NCBI GenBank assembly: GCA_035448545.1 | Contig: DAOTJE010000007.1 | Span: 62,001-126,000 of the forward strand | Reading direction: 5' to 3' | Source of the DNA: Anaerobaca sp035448545 | GTDB taxonomy: Bacteria; Planctomycetota; Phycisphaerae; Sedimentisphaerales; Anaerobacaceae | Length of the DNA stretch: 64,000 nucleotides | Shown here: piece by piece, positions 51,071 to 59,233 of the stretch | Layout: each line of letters starts with the position of its first letter | Numbering within the stretch: the first letter of the stretch is position 1 | The notes under the pieces: generated by a model | The model's input: the letters and a program-made list of their open reading frames with translations, nothing else | Database searches by the model: none | Told to the model about the DNA's origin: nothing | Made by a program: the position numbers and the translations under genes

Positions 51071-52423
51071 ATGAAACGCGTGATGGCATTCCTTATGATA
51101 CTCACCCTCGCTGGCGTCGTGCAAGCGAAGGTCGACCTGACCACGCTGCCGACGCGCGACGCCGTGCAACTGACGATCTATAACTCCGCCGACCTGACGC
51201 TGGCCCGGGAGAGCCGGGCCCTGACGCTGAAAGAAGGCGCCAACGCGCTGCAATTCTCGTGGGAGAACACGCTGATCGATCCAACGAGCCTGGAGATGCT
51301 GCCGAAGGCAAACGCCGACGCCATCGACATCGCCGAGCTGATCTATCCGCCTCGCGTGCGCAACGTGGGTCTGTGGAACATCGCCAGCGAGGTCAGCGGC
51401 AAGGTCCCTGTCGAGATCACGTACCTGACCAGCGGCCTGACGTGGCGGGCGTTCTACATGGGCACGCTTTCGGCCGATGAGAAGACGATGCGACTGCAAG
51501 GCTACGTCCGCGTGACCAACAACAGCGGCGAGGACTACGAAAACGCCCAGGTCCGCGTGATCGTGGGCAAGGTCCACCTGCTCGATGAGATCGCCGAACT
51601 GGCCCGGCGCGAATATCCTTACGGCCGGCCGGGAGTCGTCCGACCGATGCCCCAGTTGCCGGCGGCCCCCGCTGCCGCGATGCTGCGCCAAGTCGCGCGC
51701 GGACGCGAAGTCATGGCGATGGCGGAAATGGCCGCGCCCAAGGAGATCGTCAAGGAAGGGCTGAGCGAGTACTTCCTCTATACGATCGAGGGGACCGAGA
51801 CGATCCCGAACGGCTGGTCAAAAAGGCTCCAGAGCTTCGACGTCGAAGGCGTTCCCGTCGTGAACCTCTACAAGTATGAGGTCGAGCGATATGGCGATCA
51901 GGTGATGCGCTTCCTGAGCTTCACGAACGACACCGAGCACAAGCTGGGCGAAACGCCGATCCCCGACGGCACGCTGAAGGTCTATCGTGGCGTGGATGAC
52001 GCCAAACACCTGTCCTACGAAGGCCAGTCGTCGTTCAAGTACATCCCGGTGGGCGAAGAGGTCGAACTGAACTTGGGCGCCGTCGCGGACGTTGTCGTCG
52101 AGCCGAAGCGGATGGAGGTCAAGACCGACAACTACCGCTTCGACCGCAATCGCAACGTCGCCGGCTGGGACAGTATCGAAACGTGGAAGGTCGAAGTGCG
52201 CAACACGCGGGATGTTCCGGTGAAGGTCGAAATCCGGCGGAACTTCGATTCGCCCTACTGGGACATCGCTCGCAGCGGATCGAACGACGGCTACGAGAAG
52301 GTGGACCTCGACACGGTCAGGTTCACCATCGAGCTGGCCGCACGCTCGCAGAAGACGTTCGAATACACCACGACCCTGTACCAGGGCGTCCGCACCGAAG
52401 ACTGGCAGCGCCGCTCGCGATGA
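51071..52423 (+). CDS. Secreted DUF4139-like protein (copy 3)
   Basis: 450 residues. The signal peptide MKRVMAFLMILTLAGVVQA precedes KVDLTTLPTRDAVQLTIYNSADL. The whole protein aligns with the periplasmic half of the anti-sigma fusion and with copy 4: ITYLTSGLTWRAFYMGTLS, VRVTNNSGEDYENAQVRVIVGK, EGLSEYFLYTIEGTETIPNG, FDRNRNVAGWDSIETWKVEVRN. It has an Ala/Pro/Arg insertion near 195-220. AGGAG lies eight bases before ATG 51071. The same module occurs four times in 6.7 kb, so one shared ligand, or assembly with the sensor, is likely (inference). Confidence 0.85.
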   Translation: MKRVMAFLMILTLAGVVQAKVDLTTLPTRDAVQLTIYNSADLTLARESRALTLKEGANALQFSWENTLIDPTSLEMLPKANADAIDIAELIYPPRVRNVGLWNIASEVSGKVPVEITYLTSGLTWRAFYMGTLSADEKTMRLQGYVRVTNNSGEDYENAQVRVIVGKVHLLDEIAELARREYPYGRPGVVRPMPQLPAAPAAAMLRQVARGREVMAMAEMAAPKEIVKEGLSEYFLYTIEGTETIPNGWSKRLQSFDVEGVPVVNLYKYEVERYGDQVMRFLSFTNDTEHKLGETPIPDGTLKVYRGVDDAKHLSYEGQSSFKYIPVGEEVELNLGAVADVVVEPKRMEVKTDNYRFDRNRNVAGWDSIETWKVEVRNTRDVPVKVEIRRNFDSPYWDIARSGSNDGYEKVDLDTVRFTIELAARSQKTFEYTTTLYQGVRTEDWQRRSR

Positions 52424-52451
52424 AGTCACCAGACTGCACCGTCCCCGGAAT

Positions 52452-52545
52452 TGTCATCCTGAGCGGAGCGCAGTCGAAGGATCTGGCTTGGGACGGGCGC
52501 GCTTCTGATTCGCCGCCAGATTCCTCGACGGCGATCGGAATGACA
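52452..52545. repeat. Mobile-like repeat with inverted ends
   Basis: About 94 bases starting TGTCAT and ending ATGACA, within the gap between copies 3 and 4. The left part (GTCATCCTGAGCGGAGCGCA) belongs to a repeat type common in several bacterial phyla. It has no coding capacity; it may be a MITE or REP-like element. Confidence 0.7.
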
Positions 52546-52631
52546 GGGTTATTGCTTGGCTGTTTTTTCAGGATTGGCGACGAAAGAATGACGGGAGAGG
52601 CGGAGCAGCGGGAAACACGGGAGAAGAGAGC

Positions 52632-53996
52632 ATGATGACGAGATTCCGATATCCATGGATCGCCCTTTTGCTGATGGCTTCTGCGACGTGGGCCAAGGTG
52701 GACCTGGTGACGTTGCCGCCGCGGGAGGCCGTGCAGTTGACGATCTATAACTCGGCGGACCTGACGCTCGCGCGGGAGAGCCGCGCGCTGACGCTCAAGG
52801 AAGGCGCCAATGCGTTGCAATTCTCGTGGGCCAACACGCTGATCGATCCGACCAGCCTGGAGATGCTGCCCAAGGCGAACGCTGACCGCATTGATATCGC
52901 GGAGTTGGTGTATCCGCCCGGCGTGACGGGCCTGGGACTGTGGAACATCAGCAGCGAGGTCAGCGGTAAGGTCCCGGTCGAGATTTCGTACCTGACCAGT
53001 GGGCTGTCCTGGCGGGCCTTCTACATGGGTACGCTTTCGGCCGATGAGAAGACGATGCGGCTGCAAGGCTACGTCCGCGTGACCAACAACAGCGGCGAAG
53101 ACTACGAGAACGCCCAGGTCCGCGTGATCGTGGGCAAGGTCCACCTGCTCGACGAGATCGCCGAGCTGGCCCGCCGGCAATACCCTTATGGCCGGCCGGT
53201 CGGGCCGCTGATCGAAGAGAGATCGGACAAGGACCTTGGCCTCAAAGAGGAGATGGAAAAGTCGGTTCTGGCCTTCGATTTGGTTGGCGTGATGCCAATG
53301 GAAGGCCCGATGAAACAGATCATCAAGGAAGGGCTCAGCGAGTACTTCCTCTATACCATCGAGGGGACCGAGACGATTCCCAACGGCTGGTCGAAGAGGC
53401 TGCTGAGCTTCGACGTCGATGCGGTTCCTGTGGTGAGCCTCTACAAGTATGAGGAAGACAGGTACGGACCCAAGGCCGTGCGGTTCTTGAGCTTCACGAA
53501 CGACACCGAGCACAAACTGGGCCAGACGCCGATCCCCGACGGCACGCTGAAGGTCTATCGAGGCGTCGATGACGCGAAGCACCTGTCCTACGAGGGCCAG
53601 TCGTCGTTCAAGTACATCCCTGTGGGTGATGAGGTCGAGCTGAACCTCGGCGCAGTCGAAGACGTGGTGATCGAGCCGAAGATGATGGAGTACCGCACGG
53701 AGAACTACCGCTTCGACCGCAACGGCAACGTCGCCGGCTGGGACGAGATTCGCACGTTCGCCGTGACGGTCAAAAACACGCGGAGTATCCCCGTCAAGGT
53801 CGAGATCCGGCGCAACTTCGACACAACGTACTGGACGCTGACGCGAACGGGTGACGTCGATGAGTTCGAGAAGGTGGACGTCGATACCGTCGAGTTCACG
53901 CTCCTGCTGCCCGCCGGTTCCCAGAAGCGATTCGAGTACACACTCACCACCTACCAAGGCACCCGCCGCGAAGATTGGTCGCGTATCGCCCGGTGA
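52632..53996 (+). CDS. Secreted DUF4139-like protein (copy 4)
   Basis: 454 residues. Signal peptide FRYPWIALLLMASATWA, then a domain almost collinear with copy 3 (QLTIYNSADLTLARESRALT, FYMGTLSADEKTMRLQGYVR, DGTLKVYRGVDDAKHLSYEG). It differs in a charged insert near residues 195-235 (EERSDKDLGLKEEMEKSV). The region 53017-53165 is nearly identical to copy 3 at the DNA level, all differences silent, while the flanks differ more. Its stop is 14 bases from the convergent DUF4091 gene. It is the last of four copies of the domain. Confidence 0.85.
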   Translation: MMTRFRYPWIALLLMASATWAKVDLVTLPPREAVQLTIYNSADLTLARESRALTLKEGANALQFSWANTLIDPTSLEMLPKANADRIDIAELVYPPGVTGLGLWNISSEVSGKVPVEISYLTSGLSWRAFYMGTLSADEKTMRLQGYVRVTNNSGEDYENAQVRVIVGKVHLLDEIAELARRQYPYGRPVGPLIEERSDKDLGLKEEMEKSVLAFDLVGVMPMEGPMKQIIKEGLSEYFLYTIEGTETIPNGWSKRLLSFDVDAVPVVSLYKYEEDRYGPKAVRFLSFTNDTEHKLGQTPIPDGTLKVYRGVDDAKHLSYEGQSSFKYIPVGDEVELNLGAVEDVVIEPKMMEYRTENYRFDRNGNVAGWDEIRTFAVTVKNTRSIPVKVEIRRNFDTTYWTLTRTGDVDEFEKVDVDTVEFTLLLPAGSQKRFEYTLTTYQGTRREDWSRIAR

Positions 53997-54009
53997 TACT
54001 CTCCCCTGA

Positions 54010-56334
54010 CTACGGGAGTTTGCCCAGTTCGGCGATGGCGCGGGCGACCCGGGCGCGGTGCTGCTCGATCGGGGCCGGGTCGGTCGTGAAGGTGGTCATG
54101 TTCTTCGTGATTTCGGCCGGGACCTCCAACAGGGCCGCGTAGCCTGCCCGCTGAGACGCGGAGAGCTTGCCGCGTTTGGCCTCGATCAGACGGCTCAGCA
54201 CGGCGAGGTATTCGTAGTCCTCGATCCCGTCGCGGAGCATTTCCCAACGGATGCTGTCGACCGGGCCTTCAAGCACGGGCCCGCCGGGGTTCGCGTCGGC
54301 TGCGGCCAGAGGCGGATAGATGAACCTTCCATCTCCGTTGCCCCAGGGCCGCCTGGCGCCGGCGGGCGTGCTGTAGCCGCTTGTCCAGCCCATCGGGTCC
54401 TCGTAGGGGTTCTGAGGTTCGTTCGGATAGGCAGCCGAGCTGGTCCAGTAGTTCGTCTCCCAGACCAGGATGCCCACGATCTTGCGCTGCCAGGTCTGCC
54501 AGAGCCAGACACGCAATTCCGTGCCGGGGTGGTCGATGAACAGCGTGCAGTAGGGGGCCTTCGGGCCGGTGCAGACGTACCACCAGAACTGCTCGCCTTG
54601 TTCGCGCCGCTGCTCGGCCGACTCGTGGTCGTAGTGGTTTGAGACCGGGCACCAGATGTTGGGCCCGCCGATCAGACCCGGCTCGACCTGCTCGGTCAGC
54701 ATGCGCCGGATATCGGGGGCGGCCGCCTTGAGCTTGGCAAAGCCGTTCATAACGAACGCGTAATCCTTCGGGTCGGGCTCGTCGAACCAGTAGACGAACG
54801 CCTCATCGAGCCAGCCCTTCTCGCGAAGGTGCCGCTCCATCTGCGTGCAGTAGTCTTTGAAGAGGGCCTGGTAGTGGGGCGTTTCCTCGCCGAAGCCGAG
54901 CAGTTCCGGCTCGCTCCGCGCGTGGAACGTCCCGCCGCCCATGCCGGGGATGCCCAACCGGAACGAGTTGAAATGCAGGCGGTCGATGGCCTTCTCCATC
55001 GCGCGGTCCCAGGCGGAGAAATCGAACGCCACGCGAAGCTGGTCGCGGTTCACCTCCGGCAGGGCCGGCGGCTCGAAGTCACCGCCCTCGATCAGATCGG
55101 CGCCCGTCGTCGCGTCGCGAAGCGTGACGTCGTCGAACCACACCAGGCCGGTGCGGTCGCCCTCGTCGGTCCAGGGCGCAGCCCGCAGGATCAGCCGGAC
55201 GCTCTTGGCGCCCGAGGGAAACTTGGTGATGACTTGATCGAACTGCTGCCATTGCCCGTTGCCGTCGACGCCGATGTCGTTGTTGCCGCCGGAGATCCAT
55301 TGGCCGGCCGCATCGTGATGGTTCAATGTCACCAGGAAGACCTGATTCGGGATCGCCGTGCGGTACCAGAACGAAAGGCGCAGGCCGCCTGCGGGGATCG
55401 GCACGAGCGGGCCGTAGGAGGCGTCGACGTTCAGGTCGGCGCGGTCGTCGAAGATCAGCAGCGAGCGCGTCCCTCCGTGTTTCTCGTTCGTCACCTCCTG
55501 CCCGCCTTGCCACTTGCGCTCGGGGGGTCTGATGTCGGGCCAGGTCACGCGGACCGGATCGAGCGGCGCCGGATCATACGGCGAGATGTGGTGGGCGCTG
55601 AAGCTGGCCCAGTACTTGTCGAGCACCTCGCGTCTCTGCGCGTCCGTGGTCAGCTTCTGGTAGCGGAACACCTCACCCGGACTAAAGCCAAAGGCGGTCG
55701 AGCAGGTCATCTTGTCGGGCAGGGTGAAGTCATACACCTCGACGTGCAGTGGGACACGGGCGGTGTAGCCGTCGGCCGTCAGGTTCAGCGTGCCTTTGTA
55801 GAGGCCCGCGCGGGCGTCAGCCGGGATCTTCACGCGGACCCAGAAGGGCTGATTCTTGCCGGCCTCCAGATCGATCGGGCCGGTCAAGGGGGGCAGGGGG
55901 TCGGGCCAGTATCCGGCGACGGCGGTCTTGTCCGTCGGCATTGTGACGTTGACGTAGCGGACTTCGAGCACCTCGACACAGGCGGCGTCAATGGCGGTCC
56001 CATCCGGCCCGGCCAGCGGCCCGGCGGCGATCCGCAGTCCCTTCAGGGCCGTGCTCGGTCGCATGACGAGCTGCGCCGCCTCGGCCTCGTTCTTTGCAGC
56101 GGCGATGAAGATCGCCTTGCCTGTCGCGGCAGGCAAAGCCCGATCCCGCCCGATCTTCCAACTCGACGAGGCCCACCACAGCCCCACTTGGGGCGTCGAG
56201 CCGGGCAGCAATTCGCCATATTCCCGCAGGGGTGAATCATGACTGGCCCTGACTTCAGCCCATGGGGCCGATACCGCCGCAGCAGTGGATGCCATGAGAA
56301 TGAGAACGACAAGAGAAATGCCCCTTCGCCGCAT
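54010..56334 (-). CDS. Secreted DUF4091-domain protein (glycoside-hydrolase-like)
   Basis: 774 residues. Signal peptide ISLVVLILMASTAAAVSA. An N-terminal beta-sandwich (AKNEAEAAQLVMRPSTALKGL, NVTMPTDK, PFWVRVKIPADARAGLYKGTL) leads to an inserted carbohydrate-binding-like sandwich near 265-415 (FWYRTAIPNQVFLVTLN, IRLILRAAPWTDEG-like) and a barrel-like region with YWFDEPDPKDY. The C-terminal DUF4091 motif, SIRWEMLRDGIEDYEYLAVLSRL, is diagnostic. DUF4091 proteins are thought to be glycan-active; no activity is proven by sequence. It faces the GntR operon, with a hairpin repeat and promoter between. Confidence 0.85.
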   Translation of the reverse strand: MRRRGISLVVLILMASTAAAVSAPWAEVRASHDSPLREYGELLPGSTPQVGLWWASSSWKIGRDRALPAATGKAIFIAAAKNEAEAAQLVMRPSTALKGLRIAAGPLAGPDGTAIDAACVEVLEVRYVNVTMPTDKTAVAGYWPDPLPPLTGPIDLEAGKNQPFWVRVKIPADARAGLYKGTLNLTADGYTARVPLHVEVYDFTLPDKMTCSTAFGFSPGEVFRYQKLTTDAQRREVLDKYWASFSAHHISPYDPAPLDPVRVTWPDIRPPERKWQGGQEVTNEKHGGTRSLLIFDDRADLNVDASYGPLVPIPAGGLRLSFWYRTAIPNQVFLVTLNHHDAAGQWISGGNNDIGVDGNGQWQQFDQVITKFPSGAKSVRLILRAAPWTDEGDRTGLVWFDDVTLRDATTGADLIEGGDFEPPALPEVNRDQLRVAFDFSAWDRAMEKAIDRLHFNSFRLGIPGMGGGTFHARSEPELLGFGEETPHYQALFKDYCTQMERHLREKGWLDEAFVYWFDEPDPKDYAFVMNGFAKLKAAAPDIRRMLTEQVEPGLIGGPNIWCPVSNHYDHESAEQRREQGEQFWWYVCTGPKAPYCTLFIDHPGTELRVWLWQTWQRKIVGILVWETNYWTSSAAYPNEPQNPYEDPMGWTSGYSTPAGARRPWGNGDGRFIYPPLAAADANPGGPVLEGPVDSIRWEMLRDGIEDYEYLAVLSRLIEAKRGKLSASQRAGYAALLEVPAEITKNMTTFTTDPAPIEQHRARVARAIAELGKLP

Positions 56335-56366
56335 GGTTCGATCCTTTCGCTGTTTGTAACATGCCC

Positions 56367-56395
56367 GTAGGGGCGAATGATGATTCGCCCCCTAC
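56367..56395. repeat. Hairpin repeat upstream of the DUF4091 gene
   Basis: GTAGGGGCGAAT pairs with ATTCGCCCC(C)TAC around GATG, with one unpaired C. It lies between the start of the minus-strand DUF4091 gene and the gntR promoter and matches a common bacterial intergenic repeat type. Confidence 0.65.
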
Positions 56396-56489
56396 CACAA
56401 GCCATTGTCCGGCTGCCCGTCGACCCTGTCAAGCAAACGTCCGGCAGCACGTCCCAAGACGATTTTTCAAAAAATGGAGATTTTCTGTA

Positions 56490-56518
56490 ATGACAAAGCT
56501 CTGGGGACGTCGTATACT
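56490..56518 (+). promoter_or_regulatory. Promoter of the gntR-ABC operon
   Basis: ATGACA (56490-56495, 5 of 6 to TTGACA) and TATACT (56513-56518, 5 of 6 to TATAAT) with a 17-base spacer. Transcription would start near 56525, inside the adjoining palindrome. Confidence 0.65.
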
Positions 56519-56536
56519 GTATTAGTGCAGTAATAC
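56519..56536. promoter_or_regulatory. Palindromic operator, likely GntR site
   Basis: GTATTAgTGCAgTAATAC, an 18-base palindrome broken only at two positions. It directly follows the -10 element and covers the expected start of transcription, so a bound repressor would block initiation. YtrA-type GntR proteins usually regulate their own operon through such sites. Confidence 0.6.
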
Positions 56537-56567
56537 GGTGCGCGGAACACGAACGTATTGAGGCGGT

Positions 56568-56972
56568 ATGCTGCTGCAAATCGACCATCATAGCGGCCAG
56601 CCCATCTACCGTCAGGTGATGGAGCAGATTCGCCGGCAGATTCTGGCCGGGCATTTGCCGGAAGGCGAGCAACTCGCCAGCGTGCGCGAGCTGGCCGGGC
56701 AGCTCAAGGTCAACCCCATGACGATCAGCAAGGCGTACAGCCTGCTGGAGATCGAGGGCCTGCTGGAGCGGCGTCGCGGCGTCGGCCTGTTCGTCGCCCG
56801 CATCCGCCGGGATCAGAAATCCCGCACCAAGGGCCAGATGCTCGAACAGGTCCTCGCCAAGGCGGTCGCCACGGCGGTGCAGTTGGATATTCCCGAAAGC
56901 GAAGTCCACGAGTCAATCGAACGGCTCTTCGAACGATACGGTGTTGTGATGCGGAGGCAAGAGCATGAGTGA
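56568..56972 (+). CDS. GntR-family repressor, YtrA subfamily
   Basis: 134 residues. A winged helix-turn-helix (PIYRQVMEQIRRQILAGHLPEG, then SVRELAGQLKVNPMTISKAYSLLEIEGLLERRRGVGLFV) is followed by a short helical C-terminal dimer domain of about 50 residues, the small YtrA type that has no ligand-binding domain of its own. Such regulators sit at the head of ABC-transporter operons and often respond to envelope stress or antibiotics. The ABC ATPase start overlaps its stop by eight bases. The palindrome at 56519 is its probable operator. Confidence 0.9.
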   Translation: MLLQIDHHSGQPIYRQVMEQIRRQILAGHLPEGEQLASVRELAGQLKVNPMTISKAYSLLEIEGLLERRRGVGLFVARIRRDQKSRTKGQMLEQVLAKAVATAVQLDIPESEVHESIERLFERYGVVMRRQEHE

Positions 56973-57852
56973 CGAGACGATCATGGTGAAGATCCGCGGC
57001 CTGAGCAAGCGGTTCGGCCGCATCCAGGCCCTCGACGGCGTCGACCTCGACATCGAGCGCGGCCGGATCATCGGCCTGCTCGGCGCCAACGGGGCGGGCA
57101 AGAGCACGCTGCTGCGCCACATCATCGGCCTGTACCTGCCCGACAGCGGCTCTTGCACTACCCTGGGCTGTGACGCAAGCCGGCTCGGTCCGGCGGAGCT
57201 GGCCCGCATCGGCTACGTCCACCAGGAGGGCGAGCTGATCGACTGGATGACCGCCGCCCAACTGATCCGCTACGTCAGCGTCTATTACCCGAACTGGAAC
57301 AAGGAGCTGGAGCAGCGGCTCGTCGGCGAGTACGAGATCTCGCTCAAGGCCCGCGTCGGCTCGCTCTCGCCCGGCCAGAGGCAGAGACTCGCGATCCTGA
57401 TCGCGATCTGCTTCGAGCCGGAGCTGCTGATACTCGATGAGCCCGCCGCGGCGCTCGACCCGCTGGCCCGCGCGCAGTTCCTCGACCTGCTGCTGCAACT
57501 GATCCAGGACCAGAAACGCACGATCGTGATCTCCTCGCACATCCTCAGCGACGTCGAGAAAGTAATCGACCACGCGCTGATCATGAAGGCGGGCAAGATC
57601 GTCGCCGATGCGAGCTTCGACGAGCTGCGCGAAAAGTACAGCCGCGTGCGCCTGACCTCGCTGGCAGGCCCCTTGCCCGAGCCGCTGGACTTCGCCAACG
57701 TCCTCGAATGCCGCCGCAACCAGTCCGAAGCGACCCTGATCGTACGCGACCTGTCGCCCGAACTGATCGAAGCGGCCGCCGCCCGTATCCACTGCCAGGC
57801 CGCCGTCCAGCCCCTGCCCCTCGAAGACATCTACCGCCTCGTCGTCGCTTAG
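56965..57852 (+). CDS. ABC transporter ATPase of the GntR operon
   Basis: 295 residues. Walker A GANGAGKST, signature LSPGQRQRLAI (Pro replaces the usual Gly), Walker B LLILDEPAAALD and the switch IVISSHI are present. The C-terminal 80 residues are a family extension. The arrangement GntR-ATPase-permease-permease resembles the bacitracin/lantibiotic-type or YtrB-type transporters. It overlaps gntR, and the permease gene starts 18 bases after the stop. The substrate is unknown. Confidence 0.92.
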   Translation: MSDETIMVKIRGLSKRFGRIQALDGVDLDIERGRIIGLLGANGAGKSTLLRHIIGLYLPDSGSCTTLGCDASRLGPAELARIGYVHQEGELIDWMTAAQLIRYVSVYYPNWNKELEQRLVGEYEISLKARVGSLSPGQRQRLAILIAICFEPELLILDEPAAALDPLARAQFLDLLLQLIQDQKRTIVISSHILSDVEKVIDHALIMKAGKIVADASFDELREKYSRVRLTSLAGPLPEPLDFANVLECRRNQSEATLIVRDLSPELIEAAAARIHCQAAVQPLPLEDIYRLVVA

Positions 57853-57869
57853 CGCAGCAGAGGGAGTCT

Positions 57870-59231
57870 ATGCGTATCTTTCTGGCAAACTGGAGAGCAT
57901 CTCTCACACGGGAGCGAATATGGCTCATTCCCGTCATTCTGTGCACACTGTCCGCGTTTCTGGCTCCTGTTGGAGATATAAGTCTTCTGGGCGGTGTGAC
58001 CCTGGGGGTTGTTCTCTTCATCGGTGTCTGCCTGGGCATTGCCTTATCGCGAGGGCAATTTGCCATTGCGTCCAGGCCGTTCTCGTTCTGCTTGCCGGGA
58101 TACCGTGAGTCTCTCGCAGAGGTCCACTTCAGTGCAAGTCTGCTGTTCTCGGGCAGTTTTGTGTTGATTGAAATCATGAGGGCGCACGGGCAGTGGTCCT
58201 TGCTCTATCCGGACTACTCGTGGTGTTTCCTGATCTGCAAGACCGTCAGCATGATCCTCATGGGCATGATGACATTCCTGGTGATGGAGGCACTGCGATT
58301 GGCCCTCTTCCGCCTGCCAGACATCGTCTCCGGTTTCTGGTCTGTCGTGGTCTTCTATATCGGCCTTGGGGTCTTTCGCTCTGTGCAGGTGCACCGCGTT
58401 GCTGCTGTTGTCGGGCTCGTCTCGGTGCTGGTGTTCTTCAGGTTGTGCTTGGCGAGAATGTCGTGGGTCAAGTGTGCTCATCGACAACTTCTCGCCGGCA
58501 CCACAGGAAGGAGAGTGCGGCTCGAAGCAAAAGGATCGGTCTTGCCTCACGTGGAGCGTTTGTTCCTGGCACAGATGAGGACAAGTGGACCCCTGGCGTC
58601 TGCACGCTATTTCTGGTGCAGCCTCTACCGAACACTCGGGCCGGCTCTGCTATGTTGGAAGTGGATGTTGCTTGGCGTGGTCGCCTTCGTCCTGGTGTGC
58701 AGTTACAGCGGTCAAGAAGCCAGAGGAGTGACATTCATCGCCATTGGTGTGATGGCGTGGTTTGTGCCTTTTCCGATCAGGTCAAATCTATTGCTTCCCG
58801 CTGGGCGCCGGGAGCGGTATGTCGAGGCGGTTCTGATCGCTGTCGTGATATCTCTGGCGTTCGTCGCGCTGACCAGTGCGATCATGGGCCTGTCCTTGCT
58901 GGCAGTGGCCCTCCGGCCGGGTTCCTTCCCGTTCAGTGCCACAGACGTCCGATGGAGCGGGGTGCTCCTGCCGTGCCTCGTACTGCCTTGGAGTTTTGTC
59001 CTACAACTTCAGGGATGCAAGTGGCAGGTTCTTCTCGTGATCATGATCGCCGGGGGCTATGTGTTGGACGTAGCCTATCGGCTTATCGGGATCGGCGCGT
59101 GGTCGGCGCAGGCGCACATGATCTTGTTTTCCACCGCTTTCATCTGTGGCTGGGCGCTGTTTCTTCTGTCCCTGCGACACGTGTGTCTGCGCGGATCACT
59201 GATAGCGTCGCAGGTTCCTTCAGGAGCATAG
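57870..59231 (+). CDS. ABC transporter permease (first of two)
   Basis: 453 residues with about ten hydrophobic segments, for example RIWLIPVILCTLSAFLAPVG, GVTLGVVLFIGVCLGIAL, FWSVVVFYIGLGVF, LLIAVVISLAFVALTSAIMGL-type stretches and ILFSTAFICGWALFLLSL. There is no signal peptide or large periplasmic domain. The sequence is not recognised beyond ABC-2-like permease. Start ATG 57870 follows AGGGAG; upstream frame is a shadow of the ATPase gene. It is more A/T-rich and less biased at third positions than the next gene, so it may have another origin. Confidence 0.75.
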   Translation: MRIFLANWRASLTRERIWLIPVILCTLSAFLAPVGDISLLGGVTLGVVLFIGVCLGIALSRGQFAIASRPFSFCLPGYRESLAEVHFSASLLFSGSFVLIEIMRAHGQWSLLYPDYSWCFLICKTVSMILMGMMTFLVMEALRLALFRLPDIVSGFWSVVVFYIGLGVFRSVQVHRVAAVVGLVSVLVFFRLCLARMSWVKCAHRQLLAGTTGRRVRLEAKGSVLPHVERLFLAQMRTSGPLASARYFWCSLYRTLGPALLCWKWMLLGVVAFVLVCSYSGQEARGVTFIAIGVMAWFVPFPIRSNLLLPAGRRERYVEAVLIAVVISLAFVALTSAIMGLSLLAVALRPGSFPFSATDVRWSGVLLPCLVLPWSFVLQLQGCKWQVLLVIMIAGGYVLDVAYRLIGIGAWSAQAHMILFSTAFICGWALFLLSLRHVCLRGSLIASQVPSGA

Positions 59232-59233
59232 CC

